A stretch of 21,741 nucleotides of DNA from Clostridia bacterium (lineage in GTDB: Bacteria; Bacillota; Clostridia; Christensenellales; CAG-1252): positions 1 through 21,741 of the forward strand of contig JAEDHM010000006.1 of the NCBI GenBank assembly GCA_016296985.1, read 5' to 3'. Made by a program: the position numbers and the translations under genes. The notes beneath the pieces were generated by a model, which had not been told where the DNA came from, made no database searches, and saw only the letters and a program-made list of their open reading frames with translations. This document shows, one piece after another, positions 16,085 to 21,649 of the stretch. Positions within the stretch are counted from its first letter, which is position 1; every line of letters begins with the position of its first letter.

Positions 16085-17398
16085 CTAAAAAGCCAAACGC
16101 TTTATAGCCTCTTTATAAATTTCCGCGCTCTTGATATACTCGTCAAGAACGACGTGTTCGTTTGCTTGGTGAGCAAGACCGATATTCCCGGGGAATACGG
16201 GACCGAAGGAAACCGAATTGGGGAAAGCGCGGGCAAAAGTCGCTCCGCCGATTTTGTCGGGAGCAGGTCTATCCCCCATAACCGCCTCGTAAGAGTCAAG
16301 GAAAAGGGTGATAAGAGGATGATCCTCGGCAAAGTATACAGGGGGATGCGCCTCGTCAACGTCCACTTCTGCATCGGGCATTGCCAACTTAAACTTTGCG
16401 GCAATAGCCTCGGCAGTTGAGGAAATAGGACAACGAATATCAAGGTGGAATTCGATCTTATCCTCGTAGGTTTTTGCAACCCCTACGTTTATAGTCATTG
16501 CGCCACTATCGTCGCAAATATCCAATCCGCAACCTTTTCCGGTGTAGTCGGTAAGAGCCAAAGCGACAGACGCAAGGGCGGGAGACAAACTGATTACGGT
16601 GTTGAGGATTTTGGACAAAGCGTTTTCACCCAACTGAGGGGTTGAGCCGTGAGCAGCCTTTCCCGTTGCAGTCAAGCGATATTTCTCTCCTTCCTTTTTC
16701 ACGGTTACGCCGTGATGTAAAGCGTACATCAAAGCTACGTCGGAAATGGTGTTTAAAACTGCCTCGGCGCGATTGGGCACTATGTTTGCAAATCCAACTT
16801 CGCCGGCGGTGATAGATTCTACCGTTTCGGGTTTTGCAATAGTGATTGCTCCCCTTACAACCCTTTTTTCACTGCGAATAACGGGGAAGTCGGCGTCAGG
16901 AGAGAAAGAGATTACGGGGATTTCCTCGTGTTCTTTATAGTAGTCGATACATTTCCAACCCGATTCTTCGTTACAGCAGAAAATCAAGCGTACCCGCTTT
17001 TTAGGGATAAAACCGTCGGCAAGCAAGGATGCCAAGGCGTAAACGGATGCAACGGCAGGGCCTTTGTCGTCTTCAGTTCCTCTACCGTAAATGATAGTTT
17101 GTCCGTCTTTCTCCACGATTTCGCCCAAGGGGGAATAATCCCAACCTTCGCCATAGGGAACAACGTCAAGGTGAGTTACCACGCCCACAAGTTCGCCTTC
17201 GCCAACTTCCGCCCAGCCACAATAGCCGTCAACGTTTTTGGTTTTGAAACCCAAAGAGGCGCAAAGGTCGAGGATATAATCCAAAGCTTTGCGGTTGCCT
17301 TCGCCAAAGGGCGCGCCCTCAAGGGCTTGAGTTTTTAGGGTAGGTATTTTCAATAAATCGGTAAGTGCTTTTACCATTTGTTCAGTGTATTTTTTCAT
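16085..17398 (-). CDS. pepV: M20-family dipeptidase, PepV/Sapep type
   Basis: This metallopeptidase of family M20 most likely cleaves dipeptides in the cytoplasm using two zinc ions. All ligand and catalytic positions are present: H76 and D78 in THLDVVP, bridging D110 in GRGTEDDKGP, E144/E145 in NEESGWKC, D168 in SPDADFP, and H410 in GLAHQANEH. The lid/dimerisation insert lies between about residues 180 and 300. The 437 residues are slightly shorter than typical PepV (about 470). The start is notable: a near-perfect promoter places transcription initiation at the A of the ATG, and no Shine-Dalgarno sequence exists, so a leaderless mRNA is predicted. An internal Met8 also has no ribosome-binding site, which favours Met1. 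It is the first gene of an operon with an unknown gene and yqeY. Confidence 0.92.
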   Translation of the reverse strand: MKKYTEQMVKALTDLLKIPTLKTQALEGAPFGEGNRKALDYILDLCASLGFKTKNVDGYCGWAEVGEGELVGVVTHLDVVPYGEGWDYSPLGEIVEKDGQTIIYGRGTEDDKGPAVASVYALASLLADGFIPKKRVRLIFCCNEESGWKCIDYYKEHEEIPVISFSPDADFPVIRSEKRVVRGAITIAKPETVESITAGEVGFANIVPNRAEAVLNTISDVALMYALHHGVTVKKEGEKYRLTATGKAAHGSTPQLGENALSKILNTVISLSPALASVALALTDYTGKGCGLDICDDSGAMTINVGVAKTYEDKIEFHLDIRCPISSTAEAIAAKFKLAMPDAEVDVDEAHPPVYFAEDHPLITLFLDSYEAVMGDRPAPDKIGGATFARAFPNSVSFGPVFPGNIGLAHQANEHVVLDEYIKSAEIYKEAIKRLAF

Positions 17399-17404
17399 AG
17401 GGTT

Positions 17405-17433
17405 ATTATATGTCTTTATCGCCTTTTAGTCAA
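17405..17433 (-). promoter_or_regulatory. pepV operon promoter giving a leaderless transcript
   Basis: On the minus strand TTGACT (17433-17428) is followed after exactly 17 bp by TATAAT (17410-17405). Six bases then separate the -10 box from the pepV ATG at 17398, so the expected +1 coincides with the start codon. It is divergent from the proS promoter, about 30 bp away. Confidence 0.8.
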
Positions 17434-17454
17434 TAGTGTTGATAATATTTCCTG

Positions 17455-17481
17455 TTGTAAAATAGTTTACTATTTTTTACA
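17455..17481. promoter_or_regulatory. Inverted repeat over the proS -35 region (candidate operator)
   Basis: TTGTAAAATAGT is followed after two bases by ACTATTTT and then TACAA, making an inverted repeat interrupted only by two extra T on the right arm. It covers the proS -35 box. The left arm contains the 12-mer TGTAAAATAGTT that also occurs at 14805-14816 upstream of rpoB. There is no downstream T-tract or leader context for attenuation. Confidence 0.4.
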
Positions 17482-17494
17482 AAAGAGTTAAAAT
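17466..17494 (+). promoter_or_regulatory. proS promoter
   Basis: TTTACT (17466-17471) and TAAAAT (17489-17494) with a 17-bp spacer. The predicted start near 17501 leaves a leader of about 24 nt that carries AAGGAG. The leader is far too short for a T-box element. Confidence 0.65.
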
Positions 17495-17524
17495 GTATCA
17501 TATCACTTTACAAGGAGATTAGTT

Positions 17525-18976
17525 ATGGCTAAGAATAAAGAACAGTTCGTTCAGGACATAGCCGATATCAAAACCGACTTTCCCCAATGGTACACCGACG
17601 TTGTTGTAAAAACCGAATTGGTGGACTATGGCCCCGTAAAAGGCACTATGGTTATGCGCCCTTACGGATACGCTATTTGGGAAAATATACAACGCGAACT
17701 TGACAATCGCATCAAGGCTACGGGACATAAAAACGCTTATTTCCCTATGTTTATCCCCTACAGTTTTTTGGTAAAAGAGAAAGAGCACGTTGAAGGATTT
17801 GCTCCCGAAGTCGCCCTTGTTACCCATATCGGCGATACCGAGCTTCCCGAAAAACTCGTTGTCCGTCCTACCAGCGAAACCATTATCGGAAACATGTACT
17901 CAAAATGGATAAAGAGTTATCGTGATTTGCCCTTGAAACTTAACCAATGGGCAAACGTAGTAAGATGGGAAAAGGCGACCCGCCCCTTCCTTCGTACTTC
18001 CGAATTTTTATGGCAAGAAGGACATACCGCTCACCGCACCGCTGAAGAGGCCGAGGAAGAAACAATGCTTATGCTAAGCGTTTATGAAGAATTTTGCAAA
18101 AACGTTTTGGCAGTTCCCGTACTCACCGGTAAAAAAAGCGAAAAGGAAAAGTTTGCAGGCGCTTTGGCAACCTATACCATCGAAGCGATGATGCTTGACG
18201 GTAAAAGTTTGCAATCGGGTACAAGTCACAACTTGGGACAAAACTTCGGCAAGGCTTTTGACATCAAATACCTTGACAGCGACAATACTTTGAAATACCC
18301 CCACCAAAGCAGTTGGGGTGTTTCCACCCGTCTTATCGGCGCGGTAATTATGGCTCACGGCGACGAAAGAGGTTTGAAGTTGCCTCCTATGGTTGCTCCC
18401 TATCAAGTGGTCGTTGTTCCCGTTGCCGCTTTCAAACCCGGCGTAACCGAGCGCGCTACCGCTTTGGCAGAAGAACTTAAAGCCGCAGGAATCCGTGTCG
18501 AACTTGACGACAGAGATCAATCCCCCGGTTGGAAGTTTAACGAATGGGAAATGAAGGGCGTGCCCTGCCGTATTGAAATTGGCCCCCGTGATATCGAAAA
18601 CAACAGTTGCGTTATGGTAAGACGTGATACCCACGAAAAGAAGTTTGTTTCTCTTGATGGAATCGCCGACACCGTAAAGGCCGAGCTTGAAGATATTCAA
18701 ACCAACATGTACAACCAATCCCTCGCTTTCCGTGATTCTCATATCGTGACTTGCGACAATATGGACGAACTTACAAATGCAGTAAACAGCGGAAATTTTG
18801 TCAAGGCTATGTGGTGTGGTTCTCCCGAGTGCGAGGCAAAGGTGAAAGAGGCTACTTCGGCCACAACCCGTTGTATGCCCTTTGATCAAACCCCCGTTGG
18901 AAACAAGTGCGTTTGCTGCGGAAAAGAGTTTGATCACCTTGAAGGTTTCGTAACCTATTTCGCAAAAGCATATTAA
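17525..18976 (+). CDS. proS: Prolyl-tRNA synthetase (short, eukaryote/archaeal-like type)
   Basis: The enzyme charges tRNA-Pro with proline in the cytoplasm. Its 483 residues correspond to the ProRS form that lacks the bacterial editing insertion and instead carries a C-terminal extension. Class II motifs are visible: RPTSETIIG, the motif 2 block RWEKATRPFLRTSEFLWQEG, GTSHNLGQNFGKAF, and the motif 3 block HGDERGLKLPP. The anticodon-binding domain follows (about 290-400). The C-terminal domain has cysteines in CGSPECE and CVCCGKEF, a probable zinc site, and the protein ends in Tyr as is usual for this type. An AAGGAG lies 7 nt before the ATG. tRNA-Pro(CGG) sits 1.7 kb downstream on the same strand. 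Confidence 0.98.
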   Translation: MAKNKEQFVQDIADIKTDFPQWYTDVVVKTELVDYGPVKGTMVMRPYGYAIWENIQRELDNRIKATGHKNAYFPMFIPYSFLVKEKEHVEGFAPEVALVTHIGDTELPEKLVVRPTSETIIGNMYSKWIKSYRDLPLKLNQWANVVRWEKATRPFLRTSEFLWQEGHTAHRTAEEAEEETMLMLSVYEEFCKNVLAVPVLTGKKSEKEKFAGALATYTIEAMMLDGKSLQSGTSHNLGQNFGKAFDIKYLDSDNTLKYPHQSSWGVSTRLIGAVIMAHGDERGLKLPPMVAPYQVVVVPVAAFKPGVTERATALAEELKAAGIRVELDDRDQSPGWKFNEWEMKGVPCRIEIGPRDIENNSCVMVRRDTHEKKFVSLDGIADTVKAELEDIQTNMYNQSLAFRDSHIVTCDNMDELTNAVNSGNFVKAMWCGSPECEAKVKEATSATTRCMPFDQTPVGNKCVCCGKEFDHLEGFVTYFAKAY

Positions 18977-18981
18977 AATTT

Positions 18982-19009
18982 AAAGGATGCGCAATGCATC
19001 CTTTTTTTT
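18982..19009 (+). terminator. proS terminator 1
   Basis: AAAGGATGC (18982-18990), a 5-nt loop, and GCATCCTTT (18996-19004) form a perfect 9-bp stem running into an unbroken T-tract. It starts 6 bp after the proS stop. Confidence 0.9.
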
Positions 19010-19016
19010 GTAAAAA

Positions 19017-19054
19017 GCGCTGTCACGTTATCCAACGTAACAACGCCTTTTTTT
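19017..19054. terminator. Second terminator-like hairpin after proS
   Basis: A 13-bp stem (19017-19029 with 19034-19046, loop ATCC) is followed by seven T on the plus strand. The two C-A mismatches of the plus-strand RNA become G-U pairs in the minus-strand RNA, where the hairpin is fully paired and followed by TTTTT. It may therefore act in both directions or mainly on minus-strand transcripts. Confidence 0.65.
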
Positions 19055-19075
19055 ATATTTATCCTTGTAAAAATC

Positions 19076-19107
19076 GAGCATAGACTTTTGCTTTACGCTC
19101 TTTTTTT
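19076..19107 (+). terminator. Third terminator-like hairpin after proS
   Basis: GAGCATAGA (19076-19084) pairs with a T-rich arm ending in ACGCTC (19095-19100), with one mismatch and one G-U pair, followed by seven T (19101-19107). It is weaker than the first hairpin. Confidence 0.5.
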
Positions 19108-19149
19108 GTAATGGGTGTTTTTTAGGACAGGTTTGTGGCAAAAATTGTG

Positions 19150-19194
19150 TTACAACTAAAAAGCCTAATGGTATACAAGACCGTCTTCGGTTTT
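19150..19194 (+). promoter_or_regulatory. Possible weak promoter and leader hairpin before the CxxC protein
   Basis: TTACAA (19150-19155) and TATACA (19172-19177) are 16 bp apart, a 4/6 match each. Just after, AAGACCG and CGGTTTT pair over a TCTT loop (19177-19194), overlapping the 12-bp palindrome GGTTTTAAAACC (19189-19200). A promoter is expected here because three terminators separate this gene from proS. Confidence 0.3.
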
Positions 19195-19219
19195 AAAACC
19201 CAAAGATAAAAGGAGAATT

Positions 19220-19648
19220 ATGAACAGCGCCCAAATACAATGTACCCATTGCCACAACGTCCTCGCCTTGTGCGAAGGGTGGGATGAAACCCTTGATTTA
19301 CCCCTTACCGCAAAGGAAAAAATGGCGGATAAGGAAAACCCCTGGTTTTATCTTTTGCAAAGCAACTATTTTTACACCTTAAAATCCCTTTTGGAAAACA
19401 ACGAAGGAGTTGTAGAATCCTTTGGGGAGCGTATTTTCGTCAACCGTGACGGCGAGCCCTATAACCGCTTTTACTTCCGTGTCTATTTTTGGAATTATCA
19501 CAAACATTGCGAGGATACCTTCGAGCCTTCGTATCGTGGGAGAAAGGGTGAAGAATTGATGCCCCTTCCAGAAGGCGCACTTTTTTCGGCGGAATTGACT
19601 TGTCCTAGATGCGGAGCAATTCTCCCCTCCCTTAGCGACTTCTATTGA
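19220..19648 (+). CDS. Small CxxC zinc-binding-like protein, function unknown
   Basis: No family is recognised for this 142-residue protein. It carries CTHC at residues 8-11 near the N-terminus and CPRC at 128-131 near the C-terminus, spacing that would let the two knuckles form one zinc ribbon if the ends come together. The middle is rich in aromatic residues (NPWFYLLQSNYFYTL, YNRFYFRVYFWNYH) and has further Cys/His in YHKHCED near residue 94, possible extra ligands. No signal peptide or membrane helix is present. AAAGGAG lies at good spacing before the ATG. It stands alone between the triple terminator and the MBL-fold gene. A DNA-, RNA- or protein-binding adaptor is a plausible guess only. 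Confidence 0.7.
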   Translation: MNSAQIQCTHCHNVLALCEGWDETLDLPLTAKEKMADKENPWFYLLQSNYFYTLKSLLENNEGVVESFGERIFVNRDGEPYNRFYFRVYFWNYHKHCEDTFEPSYRGRKGEELMPLPEGALFSAELTCPRCGAILPSLSDFY

Positions 19649-19690
19649 TTATCCTTTCATCTATTCCCTATTCCTTTTTCCATTCTCCTG

Positions 19691-19699
19691 TGTTATTAT
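19691..19699 (+). promoter_or_regulatory. Extended -10 promoter for the MBL-fold gene
   Basis: TGTTATTAT is a TGn-extended -10 box 21 bp before the start codon; no good -35 is seen. The predicted leader is very short but still holds AAGGAG. Confidence 0.4.
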
Positions 19700-19719
19700 A
19701 GAAACAAGGAGAGCGGATT

Positions 19720-20430
19720 ATGGACTTGATAAATTTAGGGAGTTATTATTTTACCAACTATTTGATTAGAAGCCCCAAAGGCCATATTTTGGTTGACGCA
19801 GGCAATGGTACTAGTTATGACAAGTTTTGCAAAAAACTGAGAAGAAAAGGTGTTTTATTATCCGATATAAAGTATCTTATCATAACCCATACCCACGACG
19901 ATCATTTAAGTTATCTTGCCGACTTTTTGAAAAACAATCCTCACGTAAGGTGCATTTGCTCGAAAATAGGCATAGAAAGGGCGAATTATGAGGAAATGGT
20001 AGTTGGTGATTACACCACCGCTTTATCCCGTTTTGGCGGAAAAATGAAAAACAAATTCCCCTGCCTTCAAATCCCCTTCCCAAAAGCAGAGATTAAAAAC
20101 CCCGTTGTAGCTGAGGAAAACCCCGATTATTTAATTGAAGAAGGCTATCCCATAAAACTTGTCTACCTTGGTGGACACAGTGACGACAGTATTGGTTTTT
20201 TGGTAGAAGATAAATACTTTTTCGTGGGAGACGTCCTCTTTCAAGCGCCCCCTGCAAAAAATCTCACTCCTTTGGTTATCGAAGACTTACCCCAATTTTT
20301 CAAGGCAATTGACCTTTTAGAGAAAAGCGGTGCAGAACTTTTTTACGTAGGACACGGCACACCTATCTCTATGAAAAAATTGAAGAAAAAGTTGGGCAAA
20401 ATTTACAAAACCACCCTCAGAAAACTTTAA
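19720..20430 (+). CDS. MBL-fold metallo-hydrolase
   Basis: The 236-residue protein has the metallo-beta-lactamase fold with a complete two-metal ligand set: HTHDDH at 57-62 (H57, H59, D61, H62), H153 in GGHSDDS, D171 in FVGD, and H212 in GHG. The N-terminal strand ILVDAG is the usual start of the fold. It is a cytoplasmic protein without a signal peptide. The substrate cannot be told from sequence: the family includes glyoxalase II-like thioesterases, lactonases and phosphodiesterases, and no beta-CASP or rhodanese domain is attached. The C-terminus is lysine-rich (KKLKKKLGKIYK). The ATG at 19720 follows AAGGAG with 10 nt between. It probably has its own promoter, and a terminator-like structure follows. 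Confidence 0.88.
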   Translation: MDLINLGSYYFTNYLIRSPKGHILVDAGNGTSYDKFCKKLRRKGVLLSDIKYLIITHTHDDHLSYLADFLKNNPHVRCICSKIGIERANYEEMVVGDYTTALSRFGGKMKNKFPCLQIPFPKAEIKNPVVAEENPDYLIEEGYPIKLVYLGGHSDDSIGFLVEDKYFFVGDVLFQAPPAKNLTPLVIEDLPQFFKAIDLLEKSGAELFYVGHGTPISMKKLKKKLGKIYKTTLRKL

Positions 20431-20431
20431 G

Positions 20432-20512
20432 GCTTGATTTTCGCAATATAACTTAACGCAAAAAGGCTTTGACGAGGTTTGTTTTCAAAAACCAACTAAT
20501 CAAGCTTTTTTG
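20432..20512 (+). terminator. Terminator region after the MBL-fold gene, with two alternative pairings
   Basis: TCAAGCTTTTTT (20501-20512) can pair with the AAAAAGGCTTTGA arm around 20460-20473, giving a bulged stem with a nested GGTTT/AAACC hairpin and ending in six T. The same AATCAAGC (20499-20506) is also an exact complement of GCTTGATT at 20432-20439. The two pairings exclude each other. Confidence 0.55.
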
Positions 20513-20578
20513 AATACTCCCTCTCGCCTCGCCTTACAAAAGGTTTAATGAGGGGAAATACAAATTCTTTGCATATAT

Positions 20579-20607
20579 TTGACTTTCAAGCGTAATTATG
20601 TAATAAT
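20579..20607 (+). promoter_or_regulatory. tRNA-Pro promoter
   Basis: TTGACT (20579-20584) and AATAAT (20602-20607) with a 17-bp spacer, each a 5/6 match. The predicted start near 20614 leaves a leader of about 73 nt before the tRNA. Confidence 0.6.
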
Positions 20608-20616
20608 ACCAAATGC

Positions 20617-20679
20617 AACAATTGGAAAGAAACGCTAACCCCTTTCCCATTGTTACAGTTTGAGGGCAAATCCTCAAAC
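20617..20679 (+). ncRNA. Structured 5' leader of tRNA-Pro: two consecutive hairpins
   Basis: Hairpin A pairs 20617-20629 with 20642-20654 (13 bp, one mismatch, 12-nt loop). Hairpin B pairs GTTTGAGG (20658-20665) perfectly with CCTCAAAC (20672-20679) over a 6-nt loop and ends 7 nt before the mature tRNA. Neither is followed by T residues, so they are not terminators. They would be part of the primary tRNA transcript and be removed by RNase P. Confidence 0.5.
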
Positions 20680-20686
20680 CTACCGT

Positions 20687-20763
20687 CGGGGTGTGGCTCA
20701 GCTTGGTAGAGCGCTTGGTTCGGGACCAAGAAGTCGGGTGTTCAAATCACCTCACTCCGACCA
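20687..20763 (+). tRNA. tRNA-Pro (anticodon CGG)
   Basis: A complete cloverleaf of 77 nt folds by eye: acceptor CGGGGTG/CACTCCG with one G-U pair, D stem GCTC/GAGC, anticodon stem CTTGG/CCAAG with loop TTCGGGA, a 5-nt variable loop, T stem GGGTG/CACCT around TTCAAAT, discriminator A73 and an encoded CCA. The anticodon CGG (20721-20723) reads the proline codon CCG. The C1-G72 pair with A73 is the usual bacterial tRNA-Pro end. Confidence 0.97.
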
Positions 20764-20795
20764 ACAAAAAGAGAACTTTTGTCTGCCAAAAGTTC
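20762..20795 (+). repeat. Direct repeat copy 1, in the tRNA terminator
   Basis: Starts in the CCA end of tRNA-Pro and covers the left arm, loop and part of the right arm of its terminator. It matches 21650-21683 over 34 bp with only two differences, both in the hairpin loop (GC against AG). Confidence 0.85.
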
Positions 20796-20802
20796 TCTTT
20801 TT
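20766..20802 (+). terminator. Very strong tRNA-Pro terminator
   Basis: A perfect 16-bp stem, AAAAAGAGAACTTTTG with CAAAAGTTCTCTTTTT, closes over the loop TCTGC and begins three bases after the tRNA CCA end. The A-tract and T-tract make it bidirectional. A damaged copy lies at 21650-21683. Confidence 0.9.
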
Positions 20803-20808
20803 GTTTAT

Positions 20809-20994
20809 CCAAGCCGCAGGTTTGGCATATCATCACGACGCAGTCGTGTATATCATCAAGGGCGCGTTGCACCCTTGTATATCATCACGCGTCAGCGTGT
20901 ATCTTCCTTCGGCTTGATGATATTCCGCAACAAGTTGCGGATGATATGCAATGCTTCGCTTTGATGATATACAAGGCTCCGCCTTGATTTTTTT
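20809..20994. repeat. Array of seven palindromic hairpins joined by an 8-bp linker
   Basis: Hairpins with different sequences lie at 20809-20825, 20834-20848, 20857-20877, 20886-20899, 20924-20941, 20949-20963 and 20972-20986; stems are 5-9 bp and loops 2-4 nt. The linker is ATATCATC at 20827-20834, 20850-20857 and 20879-20886, then its reverse complement GATGATAT at 20916-20923, 20940-20947 and 20963-20970. Hairpins differ in sequence yet stay self-complementary, with one T-T mismatch in the sixth and one C-A pair (G-U on the other strand) in the third. The last hairpin runs into seven T. The turn-over point (20900-20915) may hold a decayed eighth unit. There is no coding frame. I know of no named family to assign it to. 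Confidence 0.85.
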
Positions 20995-21012
20995 GCAAAA
21001 GTTTGGTATAAT
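20984..21012 (+). promoter_or_regulatory. GNAT promoter starting inside the last array hairpin
   Basis: TTGATT (20984-20989) and a perfect TATAAT (21007-21012) are 17 bp apart. The -35 box is the right arm end of the last palindromic hairpin plus the first T residues after it. The predicted start is near 21019. Confidence 0.75.
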
Positions 21013-21052
21013 CTAACTGATAAATAAGAATTTGACGAGGTACTGTCTGTCC

Positions 21053-21547
21053 ATGTGCAAATACTTGATTAAAGAAATGGAAAGTGAAGAAGAAATTAAC
21101 GGCAAAGCATACGTACATTACAAATCTTGGCATGAAACATACACGGGGTTAGTTGATACGGAATACATGAACGGCATCACACTTGAAAAATGCATAAAGA
21201 TAGCACAGAAATGGCGTGAAAATTTACTGGTCGCAAAAGATGGAGATAAAGTTATTGGATTTGTTGGGTATGGTGCATACCGCGATGCAACTCTGTCTGA
21301 TCATGGCGAAGTATATGCAATTTATGTACTTGAAGAATACCATGGGTTAAAAGTTGGATATGCTCTTATGAATGCTGCGTTAAAGAAACTTACCGATTAC
21401 AAGAAGATTGCTGTTTGGGTACTCAAAGACAATAACAAAGCAATTCGTTTTTATGAGCGATACGGTTTTAGATTTGATGGGACTGATACAGAAATCATGC
21501 TTGGCACACCAAATACAGAACAGAGAATGATATATGAACGTAATTAA
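21053..21547 (+). CDS. GNAT family N-acetyltransferase
   Basis: This is a single-domain GCN5-related N-acetyltransferase that would move an acetyl group from acetyl-CoA to an amine; the substrate is unknown. With the ATG at 21053 it has 164 residues. The pattern is typical: N-terminal YLIKEMESEEEI and YKSWHETYTGLV, a central VIGFVGYG strand, the acetyl-CoA motif A region VYAIYVLEEYHGLKVGYALM at about 88-106, and motif B VLKDNNKAIRFYERYGFRFDG at about 123-143. A longer TTG start at 21032 is possible but adds residues unlike the family; ACGAGG lies 12 nt before the ATG, a rather long gap. Codon choice favours A/T endings (GAT, AAT, TTT, TAT) unlike proS and its neighbours, which suggests horizontal acquisition. 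Small stress- or antibiotic-related acetyltransferases look like this, but resistance cannot be claimed. Confidence 0.88.
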   Translation: MCKYLIKEMESEEEINGKAYVHYKSWHETYTGLVDTEYMNGITLEKCIKIAQKWRENLLVAKDGDKVIGFVGYGAYRDATLSDHGEVYAIYVLEEYHGLKVGYALMNAALKKLTDYKKIAVWVLKDNNKAIRFYERYGFRFDGTDTEIMLGTPNTEQRMIYERN

Positions 21548-21548
21548 G

Positions 21549-21608
21549 GATAAACAAATTGTTGTTTATCGGAACATACACGCTGCGCAAAAGCAGACAC
21601 TTTTTTTT
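21549..21608 (+). terminator. Probable GNAT terminator region
   Basis: GATAAACAA (21549-21557) pairs perfectly with TTGTTTATC (21562-21570) over a 4-nt loop, two bases after the stop, but lacks a T-tract. Further on, CTGC/GCAG (21583-21596) precedes eight T (21601-21608). Either or both could end the GNAT transcript. Confidence 0.45.
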
Positions 21609-21649
21609 CGTTATTACCCCCATTTAGACACCTTTTCACCCGTTTATCG

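Noticed and set aside
17434..17524. T-box riboswitch before proS
   Set aside because: The predicted leader is about 24 nt and the whole divergent gap is 126 bp; no T-box sequence or terminator/antiterminator is present.
20809..20994. Hairpin array as a CRISPR array
   Set aside because: The conserved unit is only 8 bp, the variable parts are palindromes rather than unique spacers, the orientation flips in the middle, and there are no cas genes.
20660..21031. Open frames running through the tRNA and hairpin array in two or three frames
   Set aside because: They overlap the tRNA and the palindromes, lack ribosome-binding sites and encode no recognisable domain; the frames stay open by chance of the repeats.
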